From assembly GCA_900550455.1 (NCBI GenBank), contig URSE01000018.1:1-17528 (forward strand): a stretch of 17,528 bases of DNA. Direction: 5' to 3'. Made by a program: the position numbers and the translations under genes. Every line of letters starts with the position of its first letter. Position 1 is the stretch's first letter. Positions 8,445-16,353 of the stretch are shown one piece after another. Source of the stretch: an uncultured Veillonella sp. GTDB lineage: Bacteria > Bacillota > Negativicutes > Veillonellales > Veillonellaceae. Below the pieces are notes generated by a model. It was not told where the DNA came from. It ran no database searches and saw only the letters and a program-made list of their open reading frames with translations.

Positions 8445-9046
8445 TGGATGCTATGATGATTGTATATGTAATCTTGGCCTATCTTATAGGCTCGATTCCC
8501 TCTGGGTTGATTATAGGAAAGGGACTATTTGGGACAGATGTTCGCCAATTTGGATCTAAGAATATTGGTGCCACGAATACCTACCGAGTCCTAGGCCTTA
8601 AAGCGGCTCTTCCTGTATTTATCTGTGATGCCCTTAAAGGGGCGATTGGGGTCTTCTTATTGGCTTCCAATGGGCCTGCCTTTGCTATTTTAGGTGGTAT
8701 TTTGGCTATGGTAGGTCATAACTGGTCAATCTTTTTAGGGTTTAAAGGTGGTCGCGGTGTAGCTACGGGATTAGGTGTTCTTATCGCCCTATCGCCTCTA
8801 GTAGCCGTTATTTGTTTTGCCATCTGGGGCATCATTGTTTACCCAACTAAGCTAGTATCTTTAGGCTCAATTATTGCAGCGGCAGCGGTTCCTCTCCTTA
8901 TGTTTTTGACTGGTCAATCCTGGTGGTATGTAGGATTTGGGGCTTTAGCAGCTCTCTTTGTCATCCTCCGTCACCGAGATAACATTATACGGCTTCTGTC
9001 CGGTAAGGAACTTAAGGTAGAGCGGGTAAAGGATAATCAATCATGA
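8444..9046 (+). CDS. plsY: Acyl-phosphate:glycerol-3-phosphate acyltransferase PlsY
   Basis: PlsY is an integral membrane enzyme that moves the acyl group from acyl-phosphate (made by PlsX, not in this window) to glycerol 3-phosphate. The 200-residue protein is mostly hydrophobic with several membrane segments. It carries the family's three cytoplasmic motifs: SIPSGLIIGK near the N-terminus, GSKNIGATNTYR near 37-48, and GHNWSIFLGFKGGRGVATGLG near 90-110. A basic C-terminal tail follows the last membrane segment. It overlaps der by one base and gpsA by four, so it shares their transcript. GpsA next door supplies its acceptor substrate. Confidence 0.95.
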   Translation: MDAMMIVYVILAYLIGSIPSGLIIGKGLFGTDVRQFGSKNIGATNTYRVLGLKAALPVFICDALKGAIGVFLLASNGPAFAILGGILAMVGHNWSIFLGFKGGRGVATGLGVLIALSPLVAVICFAIWGIIVYPTKLVSLGSIIAAAAVPLLMFLTGQSWWYVGFGALAALFVILRHRDNIIRLLSGKELKVERVKDNQS

Positions 9047-10041
9047 AAGTAACAGTTGTTGGATCTGGTTCTTGGGGTACAGCTTTAGCCTTGAAAGCCC
9101 TAGCTGGTGGAAATGATACCACTCTCTATTGCCGACGTCCTGAAGCCGCTCATACTATGGTACAAAACCGAGAAAATAAGGACTATTTACCAGGTGTAAG
9201 CTTGCCAGAAGACTTGCGTGTAGTATCTAATTTAGAGCTTGCCCTGAAAGAGGCTAAACTAGTTCTCTTGGTGACACCTTCTACCTATGTAAGGCAAACG
9301 GTTCAGAGTATTCGGCCTTACCTAGAAGCGGGGACTATTTTAGTCCTTTGCTCTAAGGGGATAGAGGGATCTTCTGCCAAGCTTCTTACGGATGTAGTAA
9401 GAGAGGAAACGACCGGTTTAGGCATTTATGTGGCGGCTTTATCTGGGCCTAACCATGCGGAGGAAATTTCTCGTAACTTGCCAGCTGCTTCAGTGGTGGC
9501 TGCAGATTCTATGGATATTGCTCAAGCGGTCTGCCATACTCTGGCTAGTCCTAGTTTTCGCCTGTACGCCTCTGATGATGTTAAGGGTGTTGAGCTAGCA
9601 GCGGCCACTAAAAACATTATCGCCTTGGCAGGAGGCATTCTTGATGGTCTATCCTTAGGTGATAATGCAAAGGCCACACTCTTGACGCGGGGCCTCCATG
9701 AGATGACTCGTTTTGGTCTAGCACAAGGGGCTAAGAGGGAGACCTATGCAGGACTTGCGGGTATGGGTGATCTTATTGCTACTTGTAACAGTCGCCACTC
9801 TCGTAATCGCAATGCAGGCCAAGCTCTGGCTGAAGGACAGACTATGGCTGATATTCTCGCTGGAACCAATATGGTTGTAGAAGGGTTTAATGCTGTTTCT
9901 ATTGTTCATAAAATAGCCAGTCAAAAGGGAATAGACATGCCTATTACAAGGGCTCTTTATCAAGTCCTCTATGAGGGGTTAACCCCTAGAGAAGGGTTAG
10001 AGGAATTGATGACTCGAGAGATTAAGGTTGAGTCTCATTAA
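9043..10041 (+). CDS. gpsA: NAD(P)-dependent glycerol-3-phosphate dehydrogenase
   Basis: GpsA reduces dihydroxyacetone phosphate to sn-glycerol 3-phosphate, the backbone for phospholipids. The 332-residue protein has the N-terminal nucleotide motif GSGSWGTALA (7-16). The segment LSGPNHAEEI follows in mid-protein, then ATKNIIALAGGILDGL and GDNAKATLLTRGL, which bear the catalytic lysine and substrate-binding residues. The length is normal. It overlaps the plsY stop (ATGA), and the spacing suggests translational coupling. Weak inverted repeats near its stop (GTCTC/GAGAC, 10032-10046) lack a T run, so a terminator here is not convincing. Confidence 0.96.
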   Translation: MKVTVVGSGSWGTALALKALAGGNDTTLYCRRPEAAHTMVQNRENKDYLPGVSLPEDLRVVSNLELALKEAKLVLLVTPSTYVRQTVQSIRPYLEAGTILVLCSKGIEGSSAKLLTDVVREETTGLGIYVAALSGPNHAEEISRNLPAASVVAADSMDIAQAVCHTLASPSFRLYASDDVKGVELAAATKNIIALAGGILDGLSLGDNAKATLLTRGLHEMTRFGLAQGAKRETYAGLAGMGDLIATCNSRHSRNRNAGQALAEGQTMADILAGTNMVVEGFNAVSIVHKIASQKGIDMPITRALYQVLYEGLTPREGLEELMTREIKVESH

Positions 10042-10197
10042 GAGACACTTATCAATAGCAGTAGGCTATCTACTACAATTTCTGTCTCCTAGATTTATCC
10101 TCAGTCTCAATGCTTTCATCTGGTAATCTAGAAATATTTTGAAAATCTGCGTCCAATACCTTATAATTAAAAAGTATTCTTTACAAGGAGTTTATCC
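10042..10197 (+). other. Intergenic region between gpsA and rsmD
   Basis: This 156-base gap contains two short inverted repeats near its left end (GTCTC/GAGAC at 10032-10046 and AGTAG/CTACT at 10060-10074), neither followed by a clear T run. The rsmD promoter lies at its right end. I see no open frame or RNA gene in it. Confidence 0.5.
10139..10167 (+). promoter_or_regulatory. Near-consensus promoter for rsmD-coaD
   Basis: TTGAAA (10139-10144, 5 of 6) and TATAAT (10162-10167, 6 of 6) are exactly 17 bases apart. The -10 is 30 bases before the rsmD start. It is the best promoter match in the window. Confidence 0.75.
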
Positions 10198-10740
10198 ATG
10201 CGTATTATTGCAGGGTCTGCTAAAGGCCATACCATTCAAGCCCCTAAGGGATTGGATACTAGGCCTACCTTGGACCGGGTGAGGGAGAGCGTTTTTAATG
10301 TATTGGCTCATCGTGGTCTCTACGGAAAGCGGGTTTTGGACCTCTTTTCTGGAACGGGGGCTGTTGCTATTGAAGCCCTTAGTCGGGGGGCGGCAGAGGC
10401 TCTATGCGTGGATGTACGTACGGAAAAGTGTATTCGAGCTAATGCTATTCACTGTAAGGTGGATGACCGCTTGCAGGTCTTGCCCTGTAAGTTAGCTAGC
10501 CTAGGTCCGCGACTCAAGGGGCAAAGCTTCGATTTGATTTTTTCAGATCCTCCTTACCAAAAGGGATATATTGAAGCGACCATTCAGTTGGTTGTAGACT
10601 ATGATCTATTGGCTAAAGACGGCTTCCTACTATTGGAACACCATAAGGATGAGGCCATTCATTTGCCAGATGGTTGGGAAGTCATTAAAGAGCAAAAATT
10701 TGGCTATACTATGGTGACATATTGTCAACAAATTGCCTGA
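10198..10740 (+). CDS. rsmD: 16S rRNA (guanine966-N2)-methyltransferase RsmD
   Basis: RsmD uses S-adenosylmethionine to methylate N2 of G966 in 16S rRNA. The 180-residue protein begins with MRIIAGSAKGHTI, the usual N-terminus. TRPTLDRVRESVFN follows, then the SAM-binding block LDLFSGTGAVAIEA (47-60) and the catalytic DPPY motif (117-120), typical of N2-guanine and N6-adenine methyltransferases. An AAGGAG site precedes the ATG. The stop is 17 bases before coaD, and this rsmD-coaD pairing is common in Firmicutes. Confidence 0.95.
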   Translation: MRIIAGSAKGHTIQAPKGLDTRPTLDRVRESVFNVLAHRGLYGKRVLDLFSGTGAVAIEALSRGAAEALCVDVRTEKCIRANAIHCKVDDRLQVLPCKLASLGPRLKGQSFDLIFSDPPYQKGYIEATIQLVVDYDLLAKDGFLLLEHHKDEAIHLPDGWEVIKEQKFGYTMVTYCQQIA

Positions 10741-10756
10741 GAAAGGAAGTGCCTCC

Positions 10757-11254
10757 ATGCGCATTGGCGTTTGTCCAGGAAGTTTTGATCCTGTAACAAA
10801 TGGACATATTGATATCATTGAGCGATCTGCTAAGTTAGTAGATAAGCTCATTGTTGCAGTCTCCGTTAACCAAGGTAAGAGTGGGGGAACTTTTACAAAA
10901 GAGGAGCGCATTGACATGTTGGAACATGCCTTGGCTCACTTAGACAATGTAGAAGTTAAATTTTGCCCAGGTCTTCTCAATACCTTTGTGAAAGAAGAAA
11001 AAGGTCAAATCGTCTTCCGCGGTCTTCGCGCCGTAGGGGACTTTGAATATGAATTCCAACGAGCTGCCTATGCTAAGTACCTGGATCCAGACATTGAAAC
11101 GGTCTTTATTATGACCTCCCATGAGTATATGTTTGTATCCTCCACGGGTATTCGGGAGTTGGCAAGATTCGGTGGAAAGATGGATGGTCTTGTACCAGAT
11201 TATGTAAAAGATAAGGTGATTGCTAAATTTGGCAGTCAAGCTAATGTAAAGTAA
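10757..11254 (+). CDS. coaD: Phosphopantetheine adenylyltransferase
   Basis: CoaD adenylates 4'-phosphopantetheine, the penultimate step of coenzyme A synthesis. The 165-residue protein has the nucleotidyltransferase signature PGSFDPVTNGH (7-17), the RGLRAVGDFEYE block (88-99) and the SSTGIRELARFGG block (128-140), all diagnostic. ATG 10757 is preferred because it follows AAAGGAAG and gives the native N-terminus; an in-frame TTG at 10733 sits inside rsmD. It is 12 bases from the next gene and shares its transcript. Confidence 0.96.
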   Translation: MRIGVCPGSFDPVTNGHIDIIERSAKLVDKLIVAVSVNQGKSGGTFTKEERIDMLEHALAHLDNVEVKFCPGLLNTFVKEEKGQIVFRGLRAVGDFEYEFQRAAYAKYLDPDIETVFIMTSHEYMFVSSTGIRELARFGGKMDGLVPDYVKDKVIAKFGSQANVK

Positions 11255-11266
11255 GGAGATCTCACA

Positions 11267-11734
11267 ATGAACACAGAACAATTGTTAGAAGAGTTGGAAA
11301 CCCTCGTTGAAACCAGCAATCGCATTCCAATGACTACAAAACGTATGGTAGAAGAAGACGAAATGATGCGCATCATCGACTCTATCCAAGAATCTCTTCC
11401 TTTGGAACTGGAAGAGTCTCGTCGCATTGTGGCTGAAAAGGATGCTGTTTTGGCAGACGCTAAAAAACAAGCAGAAGATCTCATTGCACAAGCTAAGGAA
11501 TACATTAGTAAGTTGACTGCTGAATCTGAAATCGTAAAAGCAGCGCAAGAACAAGCTAACGAAATTATTGCTAATGCTAATAAATCCTCTGAAGAACTTC
11601 GCAATTCTTCCGTTCAATATGGGGCTGATGTATTGAAATACGTGGAATCCAACTTAGAAAAAACCTTGGAATCCATTCGACAAAATCGCGAGTCCCTTCG
11701 CCAATCTGCTCACACAGAGGATACTCATAAATAA
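11267..11734 (+). CDS. Conserved coiled-coil protein of unknown function (ATP synthase b-subunit-like composition)
   Basis: The 155-residue product has no signal peptide or membrane segment. From about residue 45 to 120 it is rich in A, E, K and Q with heptad-like spacing, predicting a long coiled coil. Short helical segments lie at each end, and the N-terminal 40 residues are acidic. Similar proteins after coaD in Firmicutes are often annotated simply as ATPase or as F0 subunit b-like because of the coiled coil, but there is no membrane anchor here to support that. Codon use (lysine AAA, glutamate GAA) resembles that of highly expressed genes. It follows coaD by 12 bases with an AAGGAG site. 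I do not recognise a function; a scaffold or cell-division role is only a guess. Confidence 0.8.
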   Translation: MNTEQLLEELETLVETSNRIPMTTKRMVEEDEMMRIIDSIQESLPLELEESRRIVAEKDAVLADAKKQAEDLIAQAKEYISKLTAESEIVKAAQEQANEIIANANKSSEELRNSSVQYGADVLKYVESNLEKTLESIRQNRESLRQSAHTEDTHK

Positions 11735-11755
11735 GAGTTTAAATATGATGAAAAT

Positions 11756-11786
11756 GCCCGCCAGACCTAGTTTGGGGGGTATTTTT
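11756..11786 (+). terminator. Probable terminator after the coiled-coil gene
   Basis: GCCCGCCAGAC pairs with GTTTGGGGGGT (one G-G mismatch, one G-U) and is followed by TATTTTTA. It lies 22 bases after the stop codon and separates this operon from cstA. Confidence 0.55.
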
Positions 11787-11854
11787 ATGCCCATTTCCAT
11801 TCACTGTGATTTTTATTACTGTTTACCCCCTTTTTTATTCCATTTAGGGGCTTT

Positions 11855-11871
11855 TCATTTTCTCAAAATGA
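11855..11871. repeat. Inverted repeat upstream of cstA, possible operator
   Basis: TCATTTT and AAAATGA form a perfect 7+7 inverted repeat around CTC. It sits 10 bases before a candidate -10 box (TATACT, 11881-11886), where a -35 box or regulator site would be expected. It is AT-rich, so chance is possible. Confidence 0.4.
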
Positions 11872-11880
11872 TAATAGGGC

Positions 11881-11886
11881 TATACT
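11881..11886 (+). promoter_or_regulatory. Candidate -10 box for cstA
   Basis: TATACT matches the -10 consensus in 5 of 6 bases and lies 49 bases before the cstA ATG. No good -35 box stands 16-18 bases upstream, which would fit an activator-dependent promoter. A second possible -10 (GATAAT) lies just upstream at 11870-11875. Confidence 0.35.
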
Positions 11887-11935
11887 ATAAGCGTAGAAGA
11901 AGTAAAGGTATTAGATGTATTAGGAGGTTTGTATC

Positions 11936-13801
11936 ATGCAAATGAATGGTATTTACTTAGTAATCATCACAGCCTGTGTTTTGATGATTGCATACCGCTT
12001 CTATGGTGCATTCATGGCTACACGTGTTTTGTCCTTGAACACAAACCGTGTAACTCCTGCTGTTCGTATTAACGACGGCGGTGACTATGTACCAACTAAC
12101 AAATGGGTTAACTTTGGTCAACACTTTGCAGCTATTGCTGGTGCTGGTCCTTTGGTAGGCCCTGTTATTGCTGCACAATTTGGCTATTTGCCAGGTGCAT
12201 TGTGGATTTTGATTGGCTGTGTATTAGCCGGCGCTGTTCATGATTTCGTATTGCTCTTTGCATCCGTTCGTCATGATGGTAAATCTATCGCCGATATTGC
12301 TAAAGAAGAAATCTCTGGCGTAGCTGGCATGGCAACAATGATTTCCACATTGGCTTTGCTCATTATCACCATGGCAGGTATGGCTGCTGTAGTAGCAAAC
12401 TCCTTGGAAAACTCTCCTTGGGGCTTCTTCACAGTTTCCATGACTATTCCTATCGCGATTTTCGTAGGTCTCTACCTTCGTTATATCCGTCCAGGTGCTA
12501 TGACTGAAGCAACTGTCATTGGTATCGCTTTGATCTTCGCCGCTGTAATCTTTGGCCCAGACATCGCTGAATCTTCCATTGCTAGCTGGTTCACATGGGA
12601 TCGTGAACAAATTCTTATGATGCTTGCTGTTTACTCTTTCTTCGCAGCAGCACTTCCTGTATGGCTCCTCATGGCGCCACGTGGTTACTTGTCCACATAC
12701 ATGAAGATTGGTACTATTGGGGCTTTGGCTCTTGGTATTATCATTGTAATGCCTGACATCCAAATGCCTGCAATGTCCGCTTATGTATGGGGTGGTGGCC
12801 CAGTATTGACTGGTTCCGTAATTCCATTCGTATTCATCACCATCGCTTGTGGTGCCATCTCTGGCTTCCATGCTACTGTATCTACTGGTACTACACCTAA
12901 GATGTTGACAAACGAAAAAGAAATGCTTCCTATCGGTTATGGTGCTATGTTGACTGAAGGCTTCATCGCTATGATGGCTTTGATTGCTGCAACAGCATTG
13001 CATCCAAACGATTACTTTGCAATTAACTCTTCTGCACAATCTTGGGCAGCTTTGGGCATCAATGTTCATGAATTGCCTCAATTGTCCTCCCTGATTGGTG
13101 AAGACTTGATGCACCGTCCTGGTGGCGCTGTATCCCTTGCCGTTGGTATGGCTCATATCTTCTCCCGTATCCCTGGCATGGATCACCTTATGGGCTACTG
13201 GTATCACTTCTGTATCATGTTCGAAGCATTGTTCATCATGACATTGATCGACTCTGGTACACGTGTTTCCCGTTACATGTTGCAAGAATTAATTGCTCCT
13301 GTATTCCCTAAATTGGGTAACCCACACTTCCTTCCTGGTGTTTATCTCTGTGCTGCTATCGTATCCTCCTTGTGGGGTTACTTGGTACTCCAAGGTAACA
13401 TCGGTACTATTTGGCCACTCTTCGGTGTATCCAACCAATTGTTAGCAACTATGGGTCTCGCTATTGGTACAACTGTTATCATGCGCTTGGGTCATAAACG
13501 CTATGCTTGGGTAACAGGTATTCCATTTGTCTTCATGGCTGTGATTACAGTATATGCGGATTATCTCAATATCTTCACAAACTACATCCCACAAGCTAAA
13601 TGGTCTTTGGTAATTATTTCCTTGATCATGCTCATCTTGGTTGCTCTCGTAGTTGTTGAAGCTATTCGTAGCTGGATTCGCTTGTCTGGTATTCCTCAAG
13701 ACTACCGTACTGAAAAGGAAGTCGAAGAAGACTACTTAAAAGAACATCCTGAAGAACGCAAGTTTGAAGATGATTACTACAAAGCTCATCCAAATTTATA
13801 A
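11936..13801 (+). CDS. cstA: CstA-family transporter (carbon starvation protein; possible pyruvate or peptide permease)
   Basis: This is a polytopic inner-membrane transporter of the CstA family. E. coli CstA and BtsT take up pyruvate, and CstA was first linked to peptide use. The 621-residue protein is almost entirely hydrophobic segments with short loops. It carries the family hallmark HFAAIAGAGPLVGPVIAAQ (residues about 63-81), then GAVHDFVLLFASVRHDGKS. The C-terminus is hydrophilic and charged. It is shorter than E. coli CstA (about 700). Start ATG 11936 follows AGGAGG (11922-11927) with ideal spacing. Codon choice is strongly biased like that of S1, so high expression is expected. It stands alone between two terminators and faces the lytS/lytR pair, which may control it. 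The family is sure; the substrate is inferred. Confidence 0.93.
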   Translation: MQMNGIYLVIITACVLMIAYRFYGAFMATRVLSLNTNRVTPAVRINDGGDYVPTNKWVNFGQHFAAIAGAGPLVGPVIAAQFGYLPGALWILIGCVLAGAVHDFVLLFASVRHDGKSIADIAKEEISGVAGMATMISTLALLIITMAGMAAVVANSLENSPWGFFTVSMTIPIAIFVGLYLRYIRPGAMTEATVIGIALIFAAVIFGPDIAESSIASWFTWDREQILMMLAVYSFFAAALPVWLLMAPRGYLSTYMKIGTIGALALGIIIVMPDIQMPAMSAYVWGGGPVLTGSVIPFVFITIACGAISGFHATVSTGTTPKMLTNEKEMLPIGYGAMLTEGFIAMMALIAATALHPNDYFAINSSAQSWAALGINVHELPQLSSLIGEDLMHRPGGAVSLAVGMAHIFSRIPGMDHLMGYWYHFCIMFEALFIMTLIDSGTRVSRYMLQELIAPVFPKLGNPHFLPGVYLCAAIVSSLWGYLVLQGNIGTIWPLFGVSNQLLATMGLAIGTTVIMRLGHKRYAWVTGIPFVFMAVITVYADYLNIFTNYIPQAKWSLVIISLIMLILVALVVVEAIRSWIRLSGIPQDYRTEKEVEEDYLKEHPEERKFEDDYYKAHPNL

Positions 13802-13830
13802 GCTCAATTAGCTAATACCTTTTCTAAATA

Positions 13831-13861
13831 AAAGAGCTCCCTCATTAGAGGGAGCTCTTTT
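13831..13861. terminator. Bidirectional terminator between cstA and the response regulator gene
   Basis: AAAGAGCTCCCTC and GAGGGAGCTCTTT form a perfect 13-pair stem with an ATTA loop. T-rich tracts follow on both strands. It serves cstA from the left and the lytR-type gene from the right. Confidence 0.93.
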
Positions 13862-13877
13862 GTTATGTTTTTATAAA

Positions 13878-14660
13878 TCATAAACCAAGGTATTCTCGGA
13901 TTGCTTTAACTTGGGCCTTAGAGATAGGCAGAGTTGCTAGGCAGGGGTGTCCAGATGGATCCACATCTGGTACCTTGACCCAGTAAGTCCCCTTAAACCA
14001 AGGGACAACCTCTGTTACCTCATGGAGATTAACAATGTAAGAACGATGGATGCGGTAGAAGGAATTCTTAGCCAGTTTATCTTGTAAGTCCGTTAAGGTC
14101 TTATTAGTTGAGTAGGTAGCTTTCTTGGTATGAATCTCTACGCTTCCAGTTTCGGAGGAGATATACATGATATCTTTGATATTGATGAGAAGAATTCGCC
14201 CTTGATAGTCTACGGGAATCTTATGAGAGGAAAAGTCAGGGGACGGACTTACTATAACTTTATCTGAAGTTCCTTGATTATCTTGGTAGAGGCTTAGTTT
14301 GTGTTTAACATGTTTTATGGCAAGTGCTAAGCGGTCATCTTCAATGGGTTTAACTATGTAGTCTGTAGCCTCTAATTCAAAGGCTTTGAGAGCATATTCA
14401 TCATAGGCCGTGGCGAAGATAATTTGAGTCTTAGGGGACGTATTATGAATCAGGTCAGCTAATTCTAGACCGGTAAAGCCTCGCATTTGTATGTCTAAAA
14501 AGACAAGATCAGGTTGTTCTTTTGTGATACGGCTGAGAGCCTCTTGGGCGGTATCAGCCATACCAATAACTTCAATATCAGATTTGTAGTTCTGGGTGAG
14601 TAGGTAGTTGAGTTCGTCTAAGGCTGGACGCTCATCATCTACTAGGATAGTTCTAATCAT
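13878..14660 (-). CDS. LytTR-family response regulator (LytR/YpdB/BtsR type)
   Basis: This is the DNA-binding half of a two-component system. The 260-residue protein has an N-terminal receiver domain with the acidic pair D8/D9, phosphoacceptor D56 (VFLDIQM), T84 and K104 (IVKPI). A short linker leads to a C-terminal LytTR DNA-binding domain (about 148-258) with the motif FYRIHRSYIVNL (201-212). Relatives in E. coli (BtsR, YpdB) activate CstA-type or other pyruvate-related transporter genes. It overlaps the kinase gene by eight bases and is transcribed towards cstA. Target genes are inferred from position only. Confidence 0.93.
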   Translation of the reverse strand: MIRTILVDDERPALDELNYLLTQNYKSDIEVIGMADTAQEALSRITKEQPDLVFLDIQMRGFTGLELADLIHNTSPKTQIIFATAYDEYALKAFELEATDYIVKPIEDDRLALAIKHVKHKLSLYQDNQGTSDKVIVSPSPDFSSHKIPVDYQGRILLINIKDIMYISSETGSVEIHTKKATYSTNKTLTDLQDKLAKNSFYRIHRSYIVNLHEVTEVVPWFKGTYWVKVPDVDPSGHPCLATLPISKAQVKAIREYLGL

Positions 14661-16353
14661 GGGTTAACTCCTGTGGAATTGTTAGAGAAATGGTAGTCCC
14701 TTTATGAGGGGCTGTCTCAATATGGAGACCGTAGTCTGGTCCATAGAGACCAATGAGACGGTCGTGGACATTTTTAAGGCCCACATGTTGACCGTCCTTG
14801 CTATGTATAGGTCGAAGGTATTTACTAGGAACTTCCTTAAATCCTACACCGTTATCTGATACGGATAGGTATAGAAAATGATTATCTCGGGTGGCTTTGA
14901 TGGTGATGGTACCGCCTTGGGAAAGGGGTAGTAGACCATGCTTAATAGCATTTTCAATGAGGGGTTGAAGGATGAGAGAAGGAACTGAGCAGGTCATTAC
15001 ATCACTAGGTACCTTGGTAACAACCTTCATCTTATCCCCTTGTCGAGTTTGGGCTATATCCAAAAAGCCTCTAGTATGTTCCCACTCCTGGCTGAAGCTG
15101 ATAATTTTACCTGTATATTGGAGTGTAAAGCGGAAGAGGTTAGAAAATTTAACCAAGACTTGGCGGGCTAGTTCAGGATTGGTCCTAATAAGGGAGGCTA
15201 TGGTGTTAAGCGTATTAAAGAGAAAGTGGGGGTTGATTTGGGCGTAGAGGGCTTGCATCTTAGCCCGTTCAACTTCTTGGGCCTGCTTATCTACTTCTGC
15301 TAGTTCTAGTTGGGTAGAGAAAAGGCCGGCAAGACCTTCTGCAAAAGACTTATCGATAGGGGTCATATGTCGGTTTTTATGGGCATAGTAGAGCTTGAGC
15401 GTGCCGATTACCTTGTGGTGCATACGAAGAGGGGCTATGATGGCTGAGGATAGGGTACAGCCTGGATGGTGACAACCGATATCCCTATGGGTTTCCGCTA
15501 TTTGAACCGTATTGTTTTCCAAAGCTCGGTAGGTAAGACGGGTTAGATTGTGCTTACATTGGGGGCCATGGTGGTCCCGTTCCGCACCTACATAGGCCAA
15601 GACCTCCTTATCATTGGTGATGGATACAGCATCATATCCAGTCATGCGTTTGATGATTTTTACCACTTGGTCGGCCCCTTGAGGGTCTAACCCTCTACGG
15701 AGAAGGGGGGCTGTTTTTTTTACAATGGAAAGAATGGTATGAGATTGCTTGTCTACGATATTTTCCCGGAATGCCTTGGCATTTTCTATGATGAGCATAA
15801 ATAGGGTGAGGCCGATGGCATTCGCTATGGTCATAGGGACAGCTATGTTGTTGACAAGGTTCACTGCCTCCTCATACGGGGTAGCTAGTCCCAAAATAAT
15901 GGCCATTTGTACCATTTCCGTCAAGGCACCTATGGCAAATGTAATATAGGGAGGAATGGACCGGTCTGGATAAAAACGGTAAATGATGGAGGAAATAATC
16001 CCTTCTACAATGGAAGAAACAGCACAGGCAAAGGCGGAGAAACCACCCAAAAAGTATCGGTGTACACCAGCTATAATGCCAACGGAAACCCCTACCCGAG
16101 GACCCGCTATAAGACCCGCGGCCATGATGCCCACCATACGAGAGTTGGCTAGGGCGTCATTGACAGGTACACCTGCATAGGAAGCTATGATAGACATAGT
16201 AGAAAAGAGGGCGATGCAGATAATTTGATCATACTTGGTGAGTCTATATTTAATAATGTGGTCAATAAAACGGGTTTGTGTTAAAATTAACCCAAGAATA
16301 ATAGCTATGGAAATGCGTTTAAGCATTTCTAGCAAGAGTAATTCTATTGTCAT
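14653..16353 (-). CDS. LytS-type sensor histidine kinase (5TM-LYT, GAF, HisK)
   Basis: This is the membrane sensor partner of the adjacent LytTR regulator. The 566-residue protein begins with about six hydrophobic segments (roughly 10-28, 42-60, 71-96, 103-125, 134-157, 168-190) forming a 5TMR-LYT domain. A GAF-like domain follows (about 215-350) that is rich in His and Cys, including DHHGPQCKH (260-268) and CHHPGC (294-299). The kinase part has the His box INPHFLFNT with H376, an N box (ENAIKHG, 467-473) and G boxes (DNGVGF, GLKNVH). LytS relatives such as BtsS sense pyruvate and YpdA responds to it. The start at 16353 follows an AAGGAT site lying inside a 12-base palindrome. Confidence 0.93.
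   Translation of the reverse strand: MTIELLLLEMLKRISIAIILGLILTQTRFIDHIIKYRLTKYDQIICIALFSTMSIIASYAGVPVNDALANSRMVGIMAAGLIAGPRVGVSVGIIAGVHRYFLGGFSAFACAVSSIVEGIISSIIYRFYPDRSIPPYITFAIGALTEMVQMAIILGLATPYEEAVNLVNNIAVPMTIANAIGLTLFMLIIENAKAFRENIVDKQSHTILSIVKKTAPLLRRGLDPQGADQVVKIIKRMTGYDAVSITNDKEVLAYVGAERDHHGPQCKHNLTRLTYRALENNTVQIAETHRDIGCHHPGCTLSSAIIAPLRMHHKVIGTLKLYYAHKNRHMTPIDKSFAEGLAGLFSTQLELAEVDKQAQEVERAKMQALYAQINPHFLFNTLNTIASLIRTNPELARQVLVKFSNLFRFTLQYTGKIISFSQEWEHTRGFLDIAQTRQGDKMKVVTKVPSDVMTCSVPSLILQPLIENAIKHGLLPLSQGGTITIKATRDNHFLYLSVSDNGVGFKEVPSKYLRPIHSKDGQHVGLKNVHDRLIGLYGPDYGLHIETAPHKGTTISLTIPQELTHD

Noticed and set aside
10032..10074. Terminator after gpsA
   Set aside because: Two 5-base inverted repeats are present but the stems are short and no T run follows either.
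11785..11935. LytTR-type direct repeats upstream of cstA
   Set aside because: ACTGT occurs twice with a 15-base period (11803 and 11818), but neither copy fits the usual LytTR half-site well and the spacing is not the typical 21 or so.
11745..11945. Small 66-codon plus-strand frame before cstA
   Set aside because: It runs through a terminator-like hairpin and the cstA ribosome binding site into the cstA start, and its product looks like translated intergenic DNA.
12224..13285. A 353-codon open frame on the minus strand inside cstA
   Set aside because: It is antisense to a clear transporter with strong codon bias. The product is an unnatural mix of His, Cys, Thr and Asn, typical of an antisense shadow.
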